DNA of 64,000 bases from Cyanobium sp. Aljojuca 7A6 (lineage in GTDB: Bacteria; Cyanobacteriota; Cyanobacteriia; PCC-6307; Cyanobiaceae). The notes beneath the pieces were generated by a model that was given only the letters and a program-made list of their open reading frames with translations, did not search any database and was not told the DNA's origin. The position numbers and the translations under genes are program-made. This document shows, in pieces, positions 50,798-59,163 of the stretch. The DNA is taken from positions 124,001-188,000 of the forward strand of contig NZ_JAGQCY010000002.1 of the NCBI RefSeq assembly GCF_024346455.1. The letters run 5' to 3'. Every line of letters starts with the position of its first letter. Position 1 is the stretch's first letter.

Positions 50798-51718
50798 ATG
50801 AGTTTGCGCATCACGGTGCTGGGTCGGGGCGCCTGGGGCGCCACGCTCCTGCGGCTCTGGGAGCGTCAGGGCCACCATCTCAGCAGCTGGTCCCGGAGGG
50901 ATGGGGGCCATCCGGCCACGCTGCTTCAGGACTGCGATCTCGTGGTGGTGGCCGTGTCGATGGTGGGGGTGGCCCCCCTGGGCACGCAGCTGCAAAGGCT
51001 CTGGCCGGCGGATCTTCCCTTGTTGAGTTGCAGCAAGGGAATCGATCTGGACACCCTCTGCACCGCCAGTCAGCTGTGGCGCCGCCATCTCCCCGACGTG
51101 CCGCTGGCGGTGCTGAGCGGCCCGAATCTGGCCGATGAACTCGAGCGGGGGTTGCCGGCGGCCAGCGTTCTCAGCAGCCGGGATCACGGCTTGGCCCGCC
51201 ACCTGCAGGAGCAGCTGCGGGCCCCCCATTTTCGCCTTTACACGAATGCCGATCCGATCGGCACCGAGGCCGCCGGGGCGCTCAAGAACGTCATCGCCCT
51301 AGCAGCCGGCATCAGCGATGGGCTGGGTCTGGGAGCCAATGCCAAGGCCTCCCTGCTCTGCCGGGGCCTGTCGGAGATCGCCGTGGTTCTCACGGCCCTC
51401 GGGGGCCAGCCCACCACCCTCTACGGCCTGGCGGGCCTGGGGGACCTCTTGGCAACGGCCAACAGCAGCCTGAGCCGCAATTACCGCTTCGGCACCCTGC
51501 TGGCGGAGGGGTGTGACGAGGCCACTGCCCTGGGACAAATCGGCGCCACCGTGGAGGGCCCCCGAACGGCGCGGGCCACCCTGGCCCTCGCCCAGCGGGA
51601 GGGCTGGCAACTGCCGATCTGCGACCAGGTCGTGCGGCTGCTGGCGGGCCGGGTGGAGGCCAGGCAGGCGGTGCAGGAGCTGATGCAGCGAGACCTGAAG
51701 GCTGAAGCTGCCACCTGA
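50798..51718 (+). CDS. gpsA: Glycerol-3-phosphate dehydrogenase [NAD(P)+]
   Basis: A 306-residue enzyme making sn-glycerol-3-phosphate for phospholipids. The nucleotide loop GRGAWG is at 9-14, CSKGIDLD and LSGPNLADEL are typical, and EAAGALKNVIALAAG carries the catalytic Lys. The YGLAGLGDLLATA segment follows. Length is normal for GpsA. The start at ATG 50798 fits the family. Confidence 0.96.
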   Translation: MSLRITVLGRGAWGATLLRLWERQGHHLSSWSRRDGGHPATLLQDCDLVVVAVSMVGVAPLGTQLQRLWPADLPLLSCSKGIDLDTLCTASQLWRRHLPDVPLAVLSGPNLADELERGLPAASVLSSRDHGLARHLQEQLRAPHFRLYTNADPIGTEAAGALKNVIALAAGISDGLGLGANAKASLLCRGLSEIAVVLTALGGQPTTLYGLAGLGDLLATANSSLSRNYRFGTLLAEGCDEATALGQIGATVEGPRTARATLALAQREGWQLPICDQVVRLLAGRVEARQAVQELMQRDLKAEAAT

Positions 51719-51834
51719 TCCCGGCCTTTGGCCCCCACGGGACCACGGGTGCAATGCGGCGACCGTCCTGCGCCACGAGGGTGCAGGGTCGCGTTTTCCG
51801 GCATGATCCGACTACCCCTTCGTGGAACCCTGCT

Positions 51835-52884
51835 GTGCGTCGGCACTTCGCGGCCGCCATCGCCGCACTCCGTGCCAGTGGCCGGCGCCTGCTCCAGGGT
51901 TGTCGTCGCCACCCGATCCTGCTGACCGCTCCCCTGGCCGTCGTAGCGGTAGGAGCGGGCTTTGCGGCCCAGGATCTCCTTCCCGGCTCCCGTTCCGGTT
52001 CGGAAGCGGACCTGCTCGAAGCTCTCATCGCCCAGCCACGGGAGGTGTCGCAAACAACCACCGGCGCCTCGGCTCCCCCTGACAAGGACCTCCTGGCCGC
52101 GACATCGCTGCAGGCCCAGCGCACCAGCCTGAGTGATCCCGACCCGACCCTTGTGGAGCCGGAGGCTGGCCCAGAAGTGCCCCTCGAAATCCGGGTGGCT
52201 CTGCTGGGAGCTTCCCCTTCCCCCCAGCTCGGTGCCAATGGCTACTGGCGACTGGTGGATCGCGATGGGCGCGCCGTTCAGGATGGCGGTCCCGACGCCT
52301 CGCCCGACCTGGGCGCCGCCATGGCGGCCCGGGCCGAGGTGTGGCTGGAGACCGGCTCTGGTCATGTCCTGTCGGTGGACGGACGGCCCTATGAGGGCCG
52401 CCTCCGGGTGCTGCGTGGTCCCAGGGGCCTCCAGCTGGTGAACCATGTCTCCCTGGAGCGCTACATCAGCTCCGTGGTGGGGGCCGAGATGCCCAGCAGC
52501 TGGCACATGGAGGCCCTGAAGGCCCAGGCGGTGGCGGCCCGCTCCTACGCCATGGCCCACATGGCGCGCCCAGCCAGTGCCCACTGGCATCTGGGCGATA
52601 CCACCCGCTGGCAGGCCTACCGGGGTTTGAGCAGTGTCACCCCCCGCACCCGCCAGGCCACCGCCGGCACCTCGGGTGTGATCCTGAGCTACCAGGGCGG
52701 GATCGTCGAGAGTCTTTACGCGGCCACCACGCGCATCACCCAGGAAGCCCATGGTCACCTGGGCGCCAGCATGAGCCAGCACGGCGCTCAGGATCTGGCC
52801 CAGCAGGGCCTCCGCTACAACGAGATCCTTGGGCGCTATTACCAGGGCGCCTCCCTGGCCCGTCTGCAGGCCGGTGCGAGCTGA
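51835..52884 (+). CDS. SpoIID/LytB domain protein
   Basis: A 349-residue exported protein. An N-terminal membrane segment (LTAPLAVVAVGAGFAAQ) is followed by a low-complexity acidic stretch and the SpoIID domain from about residue 190. The domain shows SLERYISSVVGAEMP, LKAQAVAARSYAM, and a late MSQHGAQDLAQQG. SpoIID of Bacillus is a lytic transglycosylase acting on denuded glycan; the cyanobacterial homologues probably act on peptidoglycan, though their role is unproven. GTG 51835 is preferred; ATG 51754 in the same frame adds 27 non-conserved residues. Confidence 0.87.
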   Translation: MRRHFAAAIAALRASGRRLLQGCRRHPILLTAPLAVVAVGAGFAAQDLLPGSRSGSEADLLEALIAQPREVSQTTTGASAPPDKDLLAATSLQAQRTSLSDPDPTLVEPEAGPEVPLEIRVALLGASPSPQLGANGYWRLVDRDGRAVQDGGPDASPDLGAAMAARAEVWLETGSGHVLSVDGRPYEGRLRVLRGPRGLQLVNHVSLERYISSVVGAEMPSSWHMEALKAQAVAARSYAMAHMARPASAHWHLGDTTRWQAYRGLSSVTPRTRQATAGTSGVILSYQGGIVESLYAATTRITQEAHGHLGASMSQHGAQDLAQQGLRYNEILGRYYQGASLARLQAGAS

Positions 52885-53704
52885 GCGTCATTGGCAGCGC
52901 GCCAGGGAGGTCTCGGAGCTGGCCCGCCTGCGGGGAGCCCTGGTGCCCCTGGAGACACGCCTGCTGGAGATTCCTGGCGCTGAGCCCTTCCTCGTCCGCC
53001 AGCTCCTGTCCAGCACGCCCCGTCACCTCCGCCAGGAGGGACCCCGTCCCAACCCCTTCCTGCCCTGGGACAGGCCCCTGCAGGTGGCGTTGCTCAAGCC
53101 CGCCCATGTGTTGCTGCTCAACAAATATCCGGTCCAGGACGCCCACCTGCTTGTGATCACGAGCGACTGGCGACCCCAGAGCGGCTGGATCGAGGACTCC
53201 GACTGGCGGGCGGTGTGCCAGGTGAGTCAGGACACCGGAGGGCTGTGGTTCTTCAACAGCGGTGCCCGATCCGGAGCCAGCCAGCCCCATCGGCACCTGC
53301 AGTTGCTGCCGCGCCGACAGGGGGAGCTCAGCTGCCCGCTGGCTCCGCTGTTTCTGGCGCAGCTGGCAGGGACCGAGGCGTCCTGGACCTGGGCTTATCG
53401 CCTCAGTCGGCGCACCGATCCCTGTGGCGGATCCGACCTGGCCGCTCTCTACCGGGCCCATTCCCGCGCGCTCGATCTCGGCGATCCCAGCACCAACAGC
53501 GAGCCCCTGCACCCGTACAACCTTCTGTTCGACGACCAGTGGTTCATGACCGTGCGCCGGGTGCGGGAGCACGGCGCCGGTTTCAGTGTCAACGCCCTTG
53601 GATTTGCAGGGTTTCTGCTCTGCACCGTGGGCTCCGACAGGGCGTGGCTGGAGCGGCACGGTCCCTGGTCTCTGTTGGCGCACGTGGCGGCCCTGCGGGC
53701 CTGA
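52874..53704 (+). CDS. Ap4A phosphorylase (ATP adenylyltransferase-like, HIT superfamily)
   Basis: A 276-residue protein like the diadenosine tetraphosphate phosphorylases. The conserved KYPVQDAHLLVIT is at about 84-96, and NSGARSGASQPHRHLQLLP holds the HxH of the active site (His139, His141). A C-terminal part with LLFDDQWFMTVRR completes the family layout. It cleaves Ap4A to ADP and ATP using phosphate. The likely start, GTG 52874, overlaps the end of the SpoIID gene by 11 bp. Confidence 0.87.
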   Translation: MRAERHWQRAREVSELARLRGALVPLETRLLEIPGAEPFLVRQLLSSTPRHLRQEGPRPNPFLPWDRPLQVALLKPAHVLLLNKYPVQDAHLLVITSDWRPQSGWIEDSDWRAVCQVSQDTGGLWFFNSGARSGASQPHRHLQLLPRRQGELSCPLAPLFLAQLAGTEASWTWAYRLSRRTDPCGGSDLAALYRAHSRALDLGDPSTNSEPLHPYNLLFDDQWFMTVRRVREHGAGFSVNALGFAGFLLCTVGSDRAWLERHGPWSLLAHVAALRA

Positions 53705-53867
53705 GCCAGCGGATCCCGGCTCCGGCCCCAGAACCGAGAACTTCCGTGGTTTCACGGTTGCGTGTTTCGGCAGGCCTGTCCCTCCCTGGAAAGGAGATCA
53801 CCGCGGCCCCAACGGCACTGCGGCCCATCAGATCCACCGAACCAGCCCAGGCTGTGCTTTCCAGACC

Positions 53868-54629
53868 ATGACCCCCTCCTCCTGCCATCAATTCCATCGC
53901 GGCTCGACCACAAGCCGCAACCGCCGCGTCGAGCAGTATCGCGCCGTGGTCCGACCCCTCGCCCTGCATTACTCCCGCTGTTGCAGGGAATCCTTCGAAG
54001 ATCTGCTCCAGGTGGGCCTGATGGGACTGATCCGGGCCGCCGAGCTCTACAGCGAAGAACGCCGCACCCCGTTCGAGGCCTTCGCCAGACCACACATCCG
54101 TGGGGCGATCCTCCATTACCTCCGCGACGAGGCTCCGGTGGTGCGGCTTCCCAGACGGCAGGCGGAACTGCAGGAGCGGTTCAACCGCCTGCAATACCAT
54201 CCGCTTCTCCAATCAGATCCAGGCCTGGGAGTCGTGGCCCTGAGCCAGACCCTGGGCATCACCCCGGCGGAGTGGCGGCGGCTTGAGGTGCAGCGATTGC
54301 TGGCAAGACCCGCCAACCTGGACGACCCCATACTGGCCGAGGCGGTGGCAGCCAGCACAGTCTGTGAGCCCTGTGGCCAGGAATCTGAAGGGCCCTCAGT
54401 GGTCTCGATGCTGGCCTTGCTGGAGCCCCGCCAGCGTCTGGTGGTGCGGCAGGTGGTGCTGGCGGGTTGGAGCTACCGCCGCCTGGGCCGCCAGATGGAG
54501 GTCAGCCCGATGACGGTGAAACGTTTGCTGCACAAGGGCCTTGAGCAACTGCGGCAACAGCTGGAGGCCAGCGGCCTCAGCCCTGATGGTCAGGCTGATC
54601 GCGGTGCATCTGGTGTTCGAGGGTGCTGA
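53868..54629 (+). CDS. Group 3 (SigF-like) sigma-70 family factor
   Basis: A 253-residue alternative sigma factor without region 1. Region 2 is at about 22-86 (CRESFEDLLQVGLMGLIRAA, FARPHIRGAILHYLRD), and region 4 near 185-233 (LEPRQRLVVRQVVLAG, SPMTVKRLLHKGLEQL) with its helix-turn-helix. The spacing and the RPHIRGAI wording fit group 3 factors, which in cyanobacteria govern pili and stress genes. ATG 53868 is chosen; the open frame upstream has no conserved residues. Its 3' end overlaps the small gene on the other strand by 53 bp. Confidence 0.87.
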   Translation: MTPSSCHQFHRGSTTSRNRRVEQYRAVVRPLALHYSRCCRESFEDLLQVGLMGLIRAAELYSEERRTPFEAFARPHIRGAILHYLRDEAPVVRLPRRQAELQERFNRLQYHPLLQSDPGLGVVALSQTLGITPAEWRRLEVQRLLARPANLDDPILAEAVAASTVCEPCGQESEGPSVVSMLALLEPRQRLVVRQVVLAGWSYRRLGRQMEVSPMTVKRLLHKGLEQLRQQLEASGLSPDGQADRGASGVRGC

Positions 54630-54768
54630 TGGCGGCGTTCAACGCGGCAAGCTGGCGTTCAATGCCATCGCGCCAGAAGCTCAACATGCGCAGCTTGCGT
54701 TCCTGATACCGCCGCAGGGCACCGGTTCCGGACTCCGAGCCGGAGCAGGTCCCGAAGGGAGGAATCAT
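54577..54768 (-). CDS. Small helical conserved protein, unknown
   Basis: A 63-residue protein. The core RRYQERKLRMLSFWRDGIER, continued by QLAALNAAISTLEHQM, forms a long amphipathic helix resembling small conserved proteins of picocyanobacteria that carry a similar Trp-rich helix. A Ser/Gly-rich leader precedes it. The last 53 bp lie over the 3' end of the sigma factor gene. The function is unknown. Because the overlapped part encodes the end of both proteins, one of the two ends may be mis-called; the helix core lies outside the overlap. Confidence 0.62.
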   Translation of the reverse strand: MIPPFGTCSGSESGTGALRRYQERKLRMLSFWRDGIERQLAALNAAISTLEHQMHRDQPDHQG

Positions 54769-54912
54769 GACAAAATCTTCAGAGTGGGACCGTTCTAGCG
54801 AGCCCGCCGTTCCATCCGGGGCTCCCCAGGTGCGCGCACCCCCCAGTGACTGGGCTGGTCGCTTCCCGCCTTACCCTCCCCTGGCCACCCACACCATCAA
54901 GCCTGTCGCAAT

Positions 54913-56583
54913 TTGAGATTGGTCGCTCCCATTGGTTCCTTCGGTGTCTGGCTGACGCTTGGTCTGGGCATGGTGCTGCTGCAGCCCGCCCAGCCCGTTC
55001 ACGCCTACGTGTCCCTGATGGCAGGGCAGAAGGCTCGCCCCCTGAACGGCACCTTCAACAACGTGCCTGTGCTGCACTCCAACCAGCCCGAGGAAGTGGA
55101 GGGGCCGGGCATCCTGATCACCACAACCCCCGGGTACGCCTACGCCAGTGAGACGGGGCAAGCTCTCCGCTCTGCGGAATACACCTTCAATGGTGAGTTC
55201 GGCATGCATCTTCACCACAAGTACTTCCCACCCAATCGCCGCTCCATTTCTCGCTCCGAGCGTCGGGCCGAGCTCACCTTGGCCGCCATCCTGATCAATC
55301 CGGGCATCCGGCCGGTGCACATTCGTTTTTCCAAAGGAGCGGTGCGCAACAGCTTCGAGGCCCCCTACCTCGCCAACAACCTGATGGGGGTCAAACCCCT
55401 GGGACCAAGGCCCTGGAACACCGGTCCCGGTGATGCCACCGCGGTCCAGATGCTGCGCGGCAGGCTTGACAGCCGACTCAGCGACGAGATCACCATTCCG
55501 GCCCGCAGCCGCATCGTCCTCTTCCAGACGGATCTGCCCGCCCTGGGTATTGCCAATGCCCTGCTGCGGGGCCGCAGTGATGGGCCGTTTCAGATGGCGG
55601 TGGTGGCCGCCAAGATGCCCAATTCGGATCGTGATGTGCTGGCGGTGCTGGACGCGGGTCGGCTGGCCCCTGGCCGGGTCTACCTGAGTCGCATCAACGA
55701 CATCCACAACCGGCGGATCTTCTCCCGGGTGGGTGGAGTGGCTCTGGGCGATTCGTACCAGGCCACCATCACCCACGACCTCAATGCCAAGGGCCCGTTG
55801 CACGTGCCGTTCACCAGCACCGACCGGCACCACTTCGGCACCCGTGACGTGCAGGTCAATGCCCTGGCCAGCCGCATGGTCGATTCCTCCCTCGACAACG
55901 TCGGTACCTACGGGGTGAGGTTTGATGTGGACTTGAACCTCAAGGGGAATGGCCCCTACGAGCTGGTGATGAGCCACCCCACCCTGATCGGGGGGCAGCC
56001 GTTCACGGCCTTCCGGGGCTCGATCCAGATCCAGACGTCTGCCGGCCTGCGCGAGGTGCACGTGGGGCTGCGCTCGGGGCAGAGTTTGTCCCTGGGCCAG
56101 ATCGATCTGGTCCCGGGGGTCGTGAACCCCGTGCGGGTCAGCCTGGTCTATCCGGCTGATGCCACCCCGGGCCACCTCCTGAGCGTGGTGAGTGGCAGTC
56201 AGCTGGCGCTCGTCCAGCAGCGGGAACGGCAGTTGGAGTTGGCGCGGGCCGGTGCCACCAGCCGCCCGACCCAACCGCCCGTCGCCCCTCCGGCCGTGAC
56301 CATCGCCCCCCAGCCCGGCCCTATCAACCCTGTGCCGATGGGGGGCACCGGACCCCTGGTGCCGCCACCCCAGATTTTGCGTCCATCACCGGCTCCGGGT
56401 TGGCTGAACCCGCCGCCGCCCCCGCCCGCCTCCTCCAACCGAGGCGTCCTGGCCCCCTCGCCCCTGGTCTCACCGATGCGCAGCCGCTCTGGATCCGCCG
56501 GTACCGGGGGGACGCTGGTTGATCGCTACCGCGACGCCGTGGAGGCCCAGCAGCAGTTCCTGCGGGATCAACGGGGACCCTAA
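54913..56583 (+). CDS. DUF3370 family exported protein
   Basis: A 556-residue exported protein. The signal peptide spans about 1-31 (GVWLTLGLGMVLLQPAQPVHA). The body (about 35-430) matches the DUF3370 family of cyanobacteria: LMAGQKARPLNGTFNNVPVL, then GEFGMHLHHKYFP and HDLNAKGPLHVPFTSTDRHH. The C terminus is a Pro-rich stretch (about 440-515) with PPPPP, probably a wall- or surface-spanning linker, and an ending helix. Function is unknown. The start appears to be TTG 54913 (or TTG 54919), since a later ATG would cut the signal peptide. Confidence 0.85.
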   Translation: MRLVAPIGSFGVWLTLGLGMVLLQPAQPVHAYVSLMAGQKARPLNGTFNNVPVLHSNQPEEVEGPGILITTTPGYAYASETGQALRSAEYTFNGEFGMHLHHKYFPPNRRSISRSERRAELTLAAILINPGIRPVHIRFSKGAVRNSFEAPYLANNLMGVKPLGPRPWNTGPGDATAVQMLRGRLDSRLSDEITIPARSRIVLFQTDLPALGIANALLRGRSDGPFQMAVVAAKMPNSDRDVLAVLDAGRLAPGRVYLSRINDIHNRRIFSRVGGVALGDSYQATITHDLNAKGPLHVPFTSTDRHHFGTRDVQVNALASRMVDSSLDNVGTYGVRFDVDLNLKGNGPYELVMSHPTLIGGQPFTAFRGSIQIQTSAGLREVHVGLRSGQSLSLGQIDLVPGVVNPVRVSLVYPADATPGHLLSVVSGSQLALVQQRERQLELARAGATSRPTQPPVAPPAVTIAPQPGPINPVPMGGTGPLVPPPQILRPSPAPGWLNPPPPPPASSNRGVLAPSPLVSPMRSRSGSAGTGGTLVDRYRDAVEAQQQFLRDQRGP

Positions 56584-56637
56584 TCAGGAACCCCATGCCA
56601 GCGAACCCAGCGCCGATGGAACGCCGCCGTGGCTGAG

Positions 56638-57663
56638 ATGTCCAGCGACGCCAAACAGCGGATCAGCCTCGACCTGACCAGGGAGCTGGTCTCGCATTTG
56701 GATGGGCTGCGCCGGGAGTGGGGAATCCGCAGCCGGGGCGATGTGCTCGAGCGGTTGCTCCACGATCTGTTCGGCTCCGACGAGGAGGACGACGACGGGC
56801 TCTCAGCGGAGTCTGGCCAGCTGCCCCAGCATCCAGATGACAGCAGGGACTTCGACGAGCAGGGGGCCCTGGTGCTGCTCGGGCGCGGGGCCATGGACAC
56901 GCTCCAGGCGGAATTCGAATGGGAGGCCCCGACGGAGGATCCTCCCCGTCCAGTGCCAGGTGGCGGCGGGATCGACCTGCCCGGCTTTGTGCGTCGCCGC
57001 TCTGACGTCATCAAGCGCAGCCTTCGGCCACCCTCCCCGGCGCGCGCCGCGTCGTTGCCCCTGGCCCCATTGCCCGCCCTCGGCGGGGAGCTGGTGCAAC
57101 AGGCCCTGGAGGAAGCTGGGAACCACTGGCACGCCCTGTACGGGTCGCCGGCCAACGAGGCGGTGCTGGAGGCGGCCATGGTCTGGCTGGCCCAGGACAT
57201 CTGGCCCCAGTCGGATCAGAGCGATGGCCGCAGCTTCACCTGGTCGGCGGCCTGCCAGGTGATGCAGCCGTTCGCCCCCGGCTGGAGTGAGGCGGCGCCC
57301 ACCTTTGAGCGGGTCATGGTCACCGCCGGTGTGCTTGAGGACCCCTTCAGCGGTCAGACCCTCACGCTGCGAATCCCGACCCTGATCCGTCGCTTCGTGC
57401 ACCGGTTCCGCCGCCGTCGCCGTGGCACCTCCTTCCAGACCCTGGAGCACACCATGACCCTGCACGGTGCGCTGCGGTTGCTGCAGTTGCCCACCGACCC
57501 CGGCCAGCGACTCACCCTGGCTCAGATCCGTGAGGCTTACCGGGACATGGCCCAGAGCCATCACCCCGATGCCGGCGGTTCGCTCGAGGCGATGCGCCGC
57601 CTCAACGAGGCTTACCAGCTGTTGAAGGAGCTGTATCGCCAGGGTGCGTCTGTGGACCGCTGA
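56638..57663 (+). CDS. RHH-like N terminus plus C-terminal J-domain protein
   Basis: A 341-residue protein. The first 40 residues (KQRISLDLTRELVSHLDGLR, then IRSRGDVLERLLHDLF) look like a ribbon-helix-helix DNA-binding unit. A variable acidic linker and a helical middle part with FERVMVTAGVLEDPFSGQ follow. The C-terminal 50 residues form a J domain (LTLAQIREAYRDMAQSHHPD, with HPD at 309-311, then AMRRLNEAYQLLKEL). A J domain recruits Hsp70, so it may link DNA or a regulator to DnaK; this is inference. GTG 56629 is an alternative start three codons upstream. It is the last gene before the low-GC gap. Confidence 0.75.
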   Translation: MSSDAKQRISLDLTRELVSHLDGLRREWGIRSRGDVLERLLHDLFGSDEEDDDGLSAESGQLPQHPDDSRDFDEQGALVLLGRGAMDTLQAEFEWEAPTEDPPRPVPGGGGIDLPGFVRRRSDVIKRSLRPPSPARAASLPLAPLPALGGELVQQALEEAGNHWHALYGSPANEAVLEAAMVWLAQDIWPQSDQSDGRSFTWSAACQVMQPFAPGWSEAAPTFERVMVTAGVLEDPFSGQTLTLRIPTLIRRFVHRFRRRRRGTSFQTLEHTMTLHGALRLLQLPTDPGQRLTLAQIREAYRDMAQSHHPDAGGSLEAMRRLNEAYQLLKELYRQGASVDR

Positions 57664-58023
57664 GCAAGGAATCCGCGCCGGCGATGCGCCGAATGAATCG
57701 CATTGCGTCTCTCATCCGAGTCCAGCTATTGGTCCCTATGCAGGTCACTTATGGGACTACAAAGACTTCGCGACGTGAGGCTCAAGGTGAACCAGTCTCA
57801 CTCATCCCATCTTGGGATCCAGGCTGGTCTAGCTGTGCGAACCAGTCATGACTACTGATACAGCAAATAGTTCTCGATCTGAGTTGTCGTGGGTGAGGTT
57901 GCTGTCCTTCATCTCCAGGCACGCGCATGGTCTTGGTGGAATGGGGACTGGCCACTCCGCTGCTTCCATGTCCATGAACTGGACATTCCATAAGAACGCC
58001 GTGGCAGCAATCGATCTGTGAAC

Positions 58024-58054
58024 CTGCGTATCTGTCTTTGACACAGATACGCAG
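58024..58054. repeat. Perfect 12-bp inverted repeat in the gene-free region
   Basis: CTGCGTATCTGT (58024-58035) and ACAGATACGCAG (58043-58054) pair over 12 bp around the 7-nt loop CTTTGAC. There is no T-run afterward. The surroundings are AT-richer than the genome. Confidence 0.6.
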
Positions 58055-58341
58055 AGCAGATCGGTGATGCGCAGGCGTTCCAGGACGGCAGGGCGGACCG
58101 TTCTACCTCTTTGCCCCTGACTGAGATCAGTCATCTCGGGTAGGACGATCAACAAGACCCGCCTCTAGACCCAGCTGAGACCAGTGGACCCTTCTGACTG
58201 GCCTGTGTCGAATCGCCTAGGGCATTTCGGCCGTGCCGATGGCAAGGGGTGGTGCCTTCGACCTCGAGATGTCCGGCCCCCTCTGGCGGCGACCCCGACG
58301 CCAGCCCATGCAGGACCTCGCGTCTAACTCATCTTGGTCTC

Positions 58342-58361
58342 TTCATGAGATCGTTCATGAG
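58342..58361 (+). repeat. Short direct repeat TTCATGAG
   Basis: TTCATGAG occurs at 58342-58349 and again at 58354-58361, separated by ATCG, a 12-bp period. Each copy contains the palindrome TCATGA. It could be a regulator site, but nothing downstream supports this. Confidence 0.3.
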
Positions 58362-58443
58362 TCGCAGGCTGGAAAGAGGAGACGGTTCTGCCCCGACTCT
58401 CTCACCGCCTTGCCATGGGATATCGCGACGATCTCTGCTGACA

Positions 58444-58474
58444 CAAAAAATCCCCCGTCAGTCACGAGGGGGAT
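58444..58474 (-). terminator. Rho-independent terminator of apcD
   Basis: On the minus strand ATCCCCC (58474-58468) pairs with GGGGGAT (58456-58450), with an 11-nt loop, followed by a run of T (58450-58445 complement of AAAAAA). It lies about 70 bp past the apcD stop. A smaller hairpin, AGACCTC/GAGGTCT at 58542-58560, covers the stop itself. Confidence 0.85.
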
Positions 58475-58546
58475 TGGCCGCTTGGCTGTCTCACCTAAGT
58501 CTAGAGTATGGTCTCGTGCTGGGTCTCAAGGTGGAATATCTAGACC

Positions 58547-59041
58547 TCAGGTGGAGGTCTGCAGCCCCTGGATCAGGTAGTCGAAGTACGGGCCGGCCAA
58601 GGTGGCCTCCTCGCCGCCCAGCAGAACCAAGGCCGCCTCTTTGAGGGTGCGCATCGCTTCCACCATGCCGGGCAGGGGCACGCCGAGGCTGTTGTACATC
58701 TCCCGGGCCCCCACAACGCCGATCTGCTGGATCAGCTCGGTGCTGCCGGCCAGGATTCCGTAGGTGACCAGCCGCAGATACCAGCTGTAGTCACGCAGGC
58801 ACTGGGCCCGCTGCTTCTGCCCGAAGGCGTTGCCGCCGGGAGCCACGTAATCCGGCTTGCGCAGAAACAGTTGCTTGGAGGCCTCGGCGATGATCTTCTT
58901 CTCGTTGTCGGTCAGCACCCGGACAACGCTCAGCCGGCGGGCTCCTCCACTGAGGAACTCCACCATCGCGCGCAGCTCGCCGCCCGTGGGATAGCGGAGC
59001 TGATCATCGGCCTGGAGGATCAGATCGCGAACGACGCTCAT
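58547..59041 (-). CDS. apcD: Allophycocyanin alpha-B subunit ApcD
   Basis: A 164-residue phycobiliprotein of the phycobilisome core. It starts MSVVRDLILQADDQLRYPTG, the typical ApcD opening, and carries the chromophore Cys81 in RAQCLRDYSWYLRL. Near the end, FDYLIQGL is shared with ApcA-type subunits. ApcD acts as one of the terminal energy emitters of the core, favouring transfer to photosystem I. The ATG at 59041 fits; a longer frame adds only four residues. It is a single-gene unit with its own terminator; the other apc genes are not in the window. Confidence 0.92.
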   Translation of the reverse strand: MSVVRDLILQADDQLRYPTGGELRAMVEFLSGGARRLSVVRVLTDNEKKIIAEASKQLFLRKPDYVAPGGNAFGQKQRAQCLRDYSWYLRLVTYGILAGSTELIQQIGVVGAREMYNSLGVPLPGMVEAMRTLKEAALVLLGGEEATLAGPYFDYLIQGLQTST

Positions 59042-59163
59042 AGCAGCGACCACAGTCCGGCGAATCCTATCGAGAGCAGAGCCCCAGCTTGGGCATCAGG
59101 TGCAAGGTGTAACGCCCCTTTGCACGACCCCCGATAGGGTCGCAGCAGTGGTGCGGATCGCAC

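Larger units (their letters stand above)
57664..58546. other. Gene-free low-GC region
   Basis: An 883-bp stretch with no convincing gene on either strand. Two sample lines give 31/60 (57721-57780) and 27/60 (57841-57900) G+C, well below the surroundings. Short open frames exist (for example 57829-58155 minus, 58233-58580 plus) but show no recognisable motif. It holds a 12-bp perfect hairpin at 58024-58054, an 8-bp direct repeat at 58342-58361, and the apcD terminator at 58444-58474. It may hold a small RNA or a decayed insertion. Confidence 0.6.

Noticed and set aside
57829-58155. A 108-residue open frame in the low-GC gap
   Set aside because: It has no ribosome-binding site or family motif, and its composition is unlike neighbouring genes. 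I treat it as chance.
58164-58544. Three TCTAGA sites in the gene-free region
   Set aside because: They are irregularly spaced hexamers without shared flanks, and lower GC makes them likelier by chance.
58233-58580. A 115-residue open frame reaching over the apcD terminator
   Set aside because: It crosses a clear terminator and the apcD stop, and has no motif.
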